This document shows, piece after piece, positions 59,991-62,152 of a stretch of 62,152 bases of DNA. The notes under the pieces are model-generated. The model searched no databases and had not been told where the DNA came from. It saw only the letters and a list, made by a program, of their open reading frames with translations. Position 1 is the stretch's first letter, and the number at the start of each line of letters is the position of its first letter. Source of the DNA: Sphingopyxis sp. MSC1_008. Its GTDB lineage: Bacteria > Pseudomonadota > Alphaproteobacteria > Sphingomonadales > Sphingomonadaceae. Both the position numbers and the translations under genes were made by a program. Location: contig NZ_JALPRD010000021.1 in the NCBI RefSeq assembly GCF_023197165.1, forward strand, positions 1 to 62,152, written 5' to 3'.

Positions 59991-60006
59991 GACTACATTT
60001 GTAGTC
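59991..60006. promoter_or_regulatory. BlaI-type operator (perfect 16-bp palindrome)
   Basis: GACTACATTTGTAGTC is a perfect palindrome containing the TACA-N2-TGTA core recognised by BlaI/MecI-family repressors. It lies 37 bp upstream of the BlaI-like gene, consistent with autorepression of the two-gene operon. Confidence 0.8.
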
Positions 60007-60042
60007 GCGTCTTAGGTGATGACGCCAATGGGAGGGGTCCGC

Positions 60043-60411
60043 ATGGCAGAACGAGCAAGCGAGTCGGAGATGCAGGTGCTGTCGGCGCTGTGGGAAGAAG
60101 CCCCGCAAACCGCCGCCGACCTGACCTCGCGCATCGGCAAGATCAACGGCTGGACGCAGGCGACGGTGAAGACCTTGCTTGCGCGCCTCGTTCAGAAGGG
60201 CGCGGTGACGGCGGAAGCCGACGGCCGGCGCTATCTCTATAGCCCCGCGATCGAACGCGCCGACGCCGTCGGCGAGGAATCGCAGCGCTTCGTCGACCGC
60301 CTGTTCGGCGGGCGCGTCAGCCCGCTGATCGCGCATCTCGCCGACCGTGAGGCGCTGACCGACACCGACATCGCCGAAATCGAGGCGCTGCTGAAGAGGC
60401 TGAAATCGTGA
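60043..60411 (+). CDS. blaI: BlaI/MecI/CopY family repressor
   Basis: This 122-residue winged-helix repressor starts at 60043 after GGAGGGG. It has the family core ESEMQVLSALWEEAPQTAADL, TQATVKTLLARLVQKGAV and a C-terminal dimerisation and cleavage region (FVDRLFGGRVSPLIAHL). It probably binds the palindrome upstream and is inactivated through the coupled M56 protein. It overlaps that gene by GTGA. Confidence 0.92.
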   Translation: MAERASESEMQVLSALWEEAPQTAADLTSRIGKINGWTQATVKTLLARLVQKGAVTAEADGRRYLYSPAIERADAVGEESQRFVDRLFGGRVSPLIAHLADREALTDTDIAEIEALLKRLKS

Positions 60412-62081
60412 GCGCCGCGATGCTGCTCCAGGCGTGGGCCGAGACGCTCGTCACCACGGGGCTTCTCGTCCTTTTGATCCTGATCGTGCGCAAGCCGTTC
60501 GCGCGCCATTTCGGCCCGCGGCTGACCTATGCGCTGTGGGCGGTGCCCGCGCTGCGGCTCGTGCTCCCGCCCTTGCCCTTCGCCGACCCGGTGATTGTGA
60601 TGCCCGCGCCCGTGGCCCAGATCGCGCTGGTGGTGCCGGAGGGCCTGCCGGTCGCGGCACCCGCGCCGGTCGCCGAACCGCTCTGGACGCTCGCCGAGCT
60701 GGTGCCGTTCTTCTTCGCGCTGTGGGCGGCAGGCATGATCGCCGTAATCGTAACCGCGATGGTGTCGCATCAGCGTTTCCGCCGCGCGGTGCTGGGTGAC
60801 GCGGTCGAGCTTGAGCCGATCGGCAACATCCGGCTGGTGATGTCCGATGCGGTCGACGGCCCGGTCGCCTTCGGCTTGTGGCAGCGATACGTCGCCGTCC
60901 CGCACGATTTCTTCGCGCGCTATGTCGCCGAGGAGCGTGCTTTGGCGATCGATCACGAGCTGTCGCACCACCGCCACGGCGATTTGTGGGCGAACAGTGG
61001 GGCGCTCGTGTTGCTCGCCGCCCAATGGTTCAACCCCTTCGCCTGGCGCGCGATCCGCGCCTTTCGTTTCGATCAGGAAGCCGCGTGCGACGCGCGCGTG
61101 CTGACGATGACCGGCTGCGACGAACGCGGTGAGCGAACCGCACGCTACGCGACCGCGATCGTCAAGGCCGCGGTCGGCCCGCGCCTGTCGCTCGCCGCGC
61201 CGATGGCGGTCCACGATAATCTGCAGGAGAGGCTGACGATGTTGATGCAAGGGGATATTTCGAAAAAACGCGGCCTTGTCGGCCGGTTGCTGATCGGCGG
61301 CGCGACGCTCGCGGTGCTGGGTGCGACCGCGACGCTCGTCCCCGCGGGAATCGTCGTCGCGAAGGCGCAGACCGTCGACCTCGGCGAACCGCCCGCGCCG
61401 CCGGCACCCACCGAACCGCCGCTGCCGCCCGAGGCACCCGATGCGCCCGGCATGATGGTCTTCACCGAGCATAGCGACGCCGCTGCGACCGACGACGGCA
61501 AGAAGAAGCGCGAAGTCCATCGCATCGTCATCCGCCGCGATGGCGAAGGCGACAGCAAGGCACCGGCGGTGATGTTCACTCCTGCCGACGGCAAGGACAA
61601 GATGCGCCGCATCGAAATCCGCTCGCCCGGCGGTCTGTCGCGCGACGATGTTATCGCGACGCTGAAGGAACAGGGCATCACCGGCAAGCGCGCCGAAGCG
61701 ATCGCCGACAAGCTCGAGGCGAAGCGCAAGGAGCGCATCCGCACCGTCATGGCGCCAATGCCGCCGATCCCGCCCATGCCCCCGATGCACGGCACCTGGA
61801 GCACGCACGGACAGACGATGATCATGGGCAAATGCGGCGACGGCAAGGCCGCGCCGATCGTCAACCGCGATGAAAGCGCCGGCAACAAGCGCAGCCACGT
61901 CATGATGTTCGCGTGCAGCGACACCGCCGAAGGCAAGGCGGCGCGGCTGTCGGCGCTGAAGAAGGCGCGCGAAGCCTTTGCCGAGGGCGAACGCGCGCGC
62001 GGCCTGTCCGAAGACATGCGCGCCAAGGTCGCTGCCGACCTCGAAAAGGCGATCGCCGAGATCGAGAAATCGGGCAACTGA
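60408..62081 (+). CDS. M56 (BlaR1-like) membrane metallopeptidase
   Basis: This 557-residue protein starts with GTG overlapping blaI. Four membrane helices surround the zinc site AIDHELSHHRHGD (HExxH, about 183) with a third ligand in FDQEAACDARVL. A further helix (LLIGGATLAVLGATATLV) leads to a Pro-rich, charged C-terminal region (EPPAPPAPTEPPLPPEAP; then a long Lys/Arg/Glu helix). There is no penicillin-binding sensor domain, so the signal is probably not a beta-lactam. It should relay a membrane signal to the BlaI repressor. Confidence 0.9.
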   Translation: MSAAMLLQAWAETLVTTGLLVLLILIVRKPFARHFGPRLTYALWAVPALRLVLPPLPFADPVIVMPAPVAQIALVVPEGLPVAAPAPVAEPLWTLAELVPFFFALWAAGMIAVIVTAMVSHQRFRRAVLGDAVELEPIGNIRLVMSDAVDGPVAFGLWQRYVAVPHDFFARYVAEERALAIDHELSHHRHGDLWANSGALVLLAAQWFNPFAWRAIRAFRFDQEAACDARVLTMTGCDERGERTARYATAIVKAAVGPRLSLAAPMAVHDNLQERLTMLMQGDISKKRGLVGRLLIGGATLAVLGATATLVPAGIVVAKAQTVDLGEPPAPPAPTEPPLPPEAPDAPGMMVFTEHSDAAATDDGKKKREVHRIVIRRDGEGDSKAPAVMFTPADGKDKMRRIEIRSPGGLSRDDVIATLKEQGITGKRAEAIADKLEAKRKERIRTVMAPMPPIPPMPPMHGTWSTHGQTMIMGKCGDGKAAPIVNRDESAGNKRSHVMMFACSDTAEGKAARLSALKKAREAFAEGERARGLSEDMRAKVAADLEKAIAEIEKSGN

Positions 62082-62152
62082 GCCCGAGCAGCTTCTAACG
62101 CCGGCTTTTACTCCCCGGTGGGGCCGGCGTTAGAAGCTGCTCGGGCTCAGTT
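62076..62152. repeat. Perfect 30-bp inverted repeat at the window end
   Basis: Positions 62076-62105 are the exact reverse complement of 62123-62152, around a 17-nt loop. The left arm includes the last sense codon and stop of the M56 gene, and the right arm ends at the last base of the window. It could be an exceptionally long terminator stem or a fold-back assembly artefact at a contig end. Confidence 0.85.

Overview
The window is high-GC alphaproteobacterial chromosome. The gene order yebC-ruvC-ruvA-ruvB-ybgC-tolQRAB-pal, the GapR/UPF0335 and DUF1476 genes, the frequent GTG starts, the TonB receptor style and the dispersed 'PAKAG'-type palindromic repeats all point to Sphingomonadales, probably something close to Sphingopyxis. 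I see no rRNA, tRNA, CRISPR array, insertion sequence or phage. The left edge cuts into a gene. The right edge falls exactly at the end of a perfect inverted repeat.

Layout. 1-4.2 kb: a secreted beta-helix-like protein (partial) and a TonB-dependent receptor. 4.5-16.4 kb: a complete, tightly overlapping type II secretion operon, gspCDEFGHIJKLMN plus the prepilin peptidase gspO. 16.4-24.3 kb, reverse strand: yebC, the ruv recombination genes with an inserted GFA-family gene, and the tol-pal envelope system. 24.4-28.6 kb: small conserved genes (a DUF3592-like protein, YbjQ, GapR, DUF1244), pyruvate kinase and the N-degron leucyltransferase bpt.

28.8-35.0 kb holds the most unusual unit, a three-gene redox operon. 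It encodes (i) a flavin NAD(P)H reductase fused to two cyclic-nucleotide-binding domains and a DmsB-like ferredoxin region with four Fe-S motifs, (ii) a membrane protein with two His-X13-His pairs, as expected for two stacked b haems, and (iii) an FHA domain-transmembrane helix-decahaem c-type cytochrome. A CpdA-like class III cyclic-nucleotide phosphodiesterase gene follows 43 bp later. I read this as a second-messenger-gated conduit moving electrons from NAD(P)H across the inner membrane.

35.0-37.9 kb: a 2-hydroxyacid dehydrogenase, a small membrane protein and cysS. 37.9-53.2 kb is a second unusual unit, all on the reverse strand: a TPR-CHAT caspase-like protein, a CHASE2-adenylate cyclase, a FecR-like protein, a TpsB transporter and a 2442-residue TpsA exoprotein. 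53.4-54.4 kb: ATP synthase zeta inhibitor (DUF1476), bolA and the monothiol glutaredoxin grxD. 54.5-56.0 kb: two haemoglobins divergent from an NsrR-type regulator with a good NsrR-like operator between them. 56.0-59.5 kb: an ECF sigma factor and anti-sigma factor divergent from a subtilisin-like protease, then a glycine-rich secreted protein. The same GGAAG-N17-CGTTT/C promoter motif occurs three times here. 60.0-62.1 kb: a BlaI/BlaR1-like repressor and M56 peptidase pair with a perfect 16-bp operator.

Start codons were chosen from overlaps, Shine-Dalgarno spacing and family N-termini. Notable are CTG for ruvC and TTG for tolQ. Domain assignments rest on recognising motifs by eye; no database search was possible.
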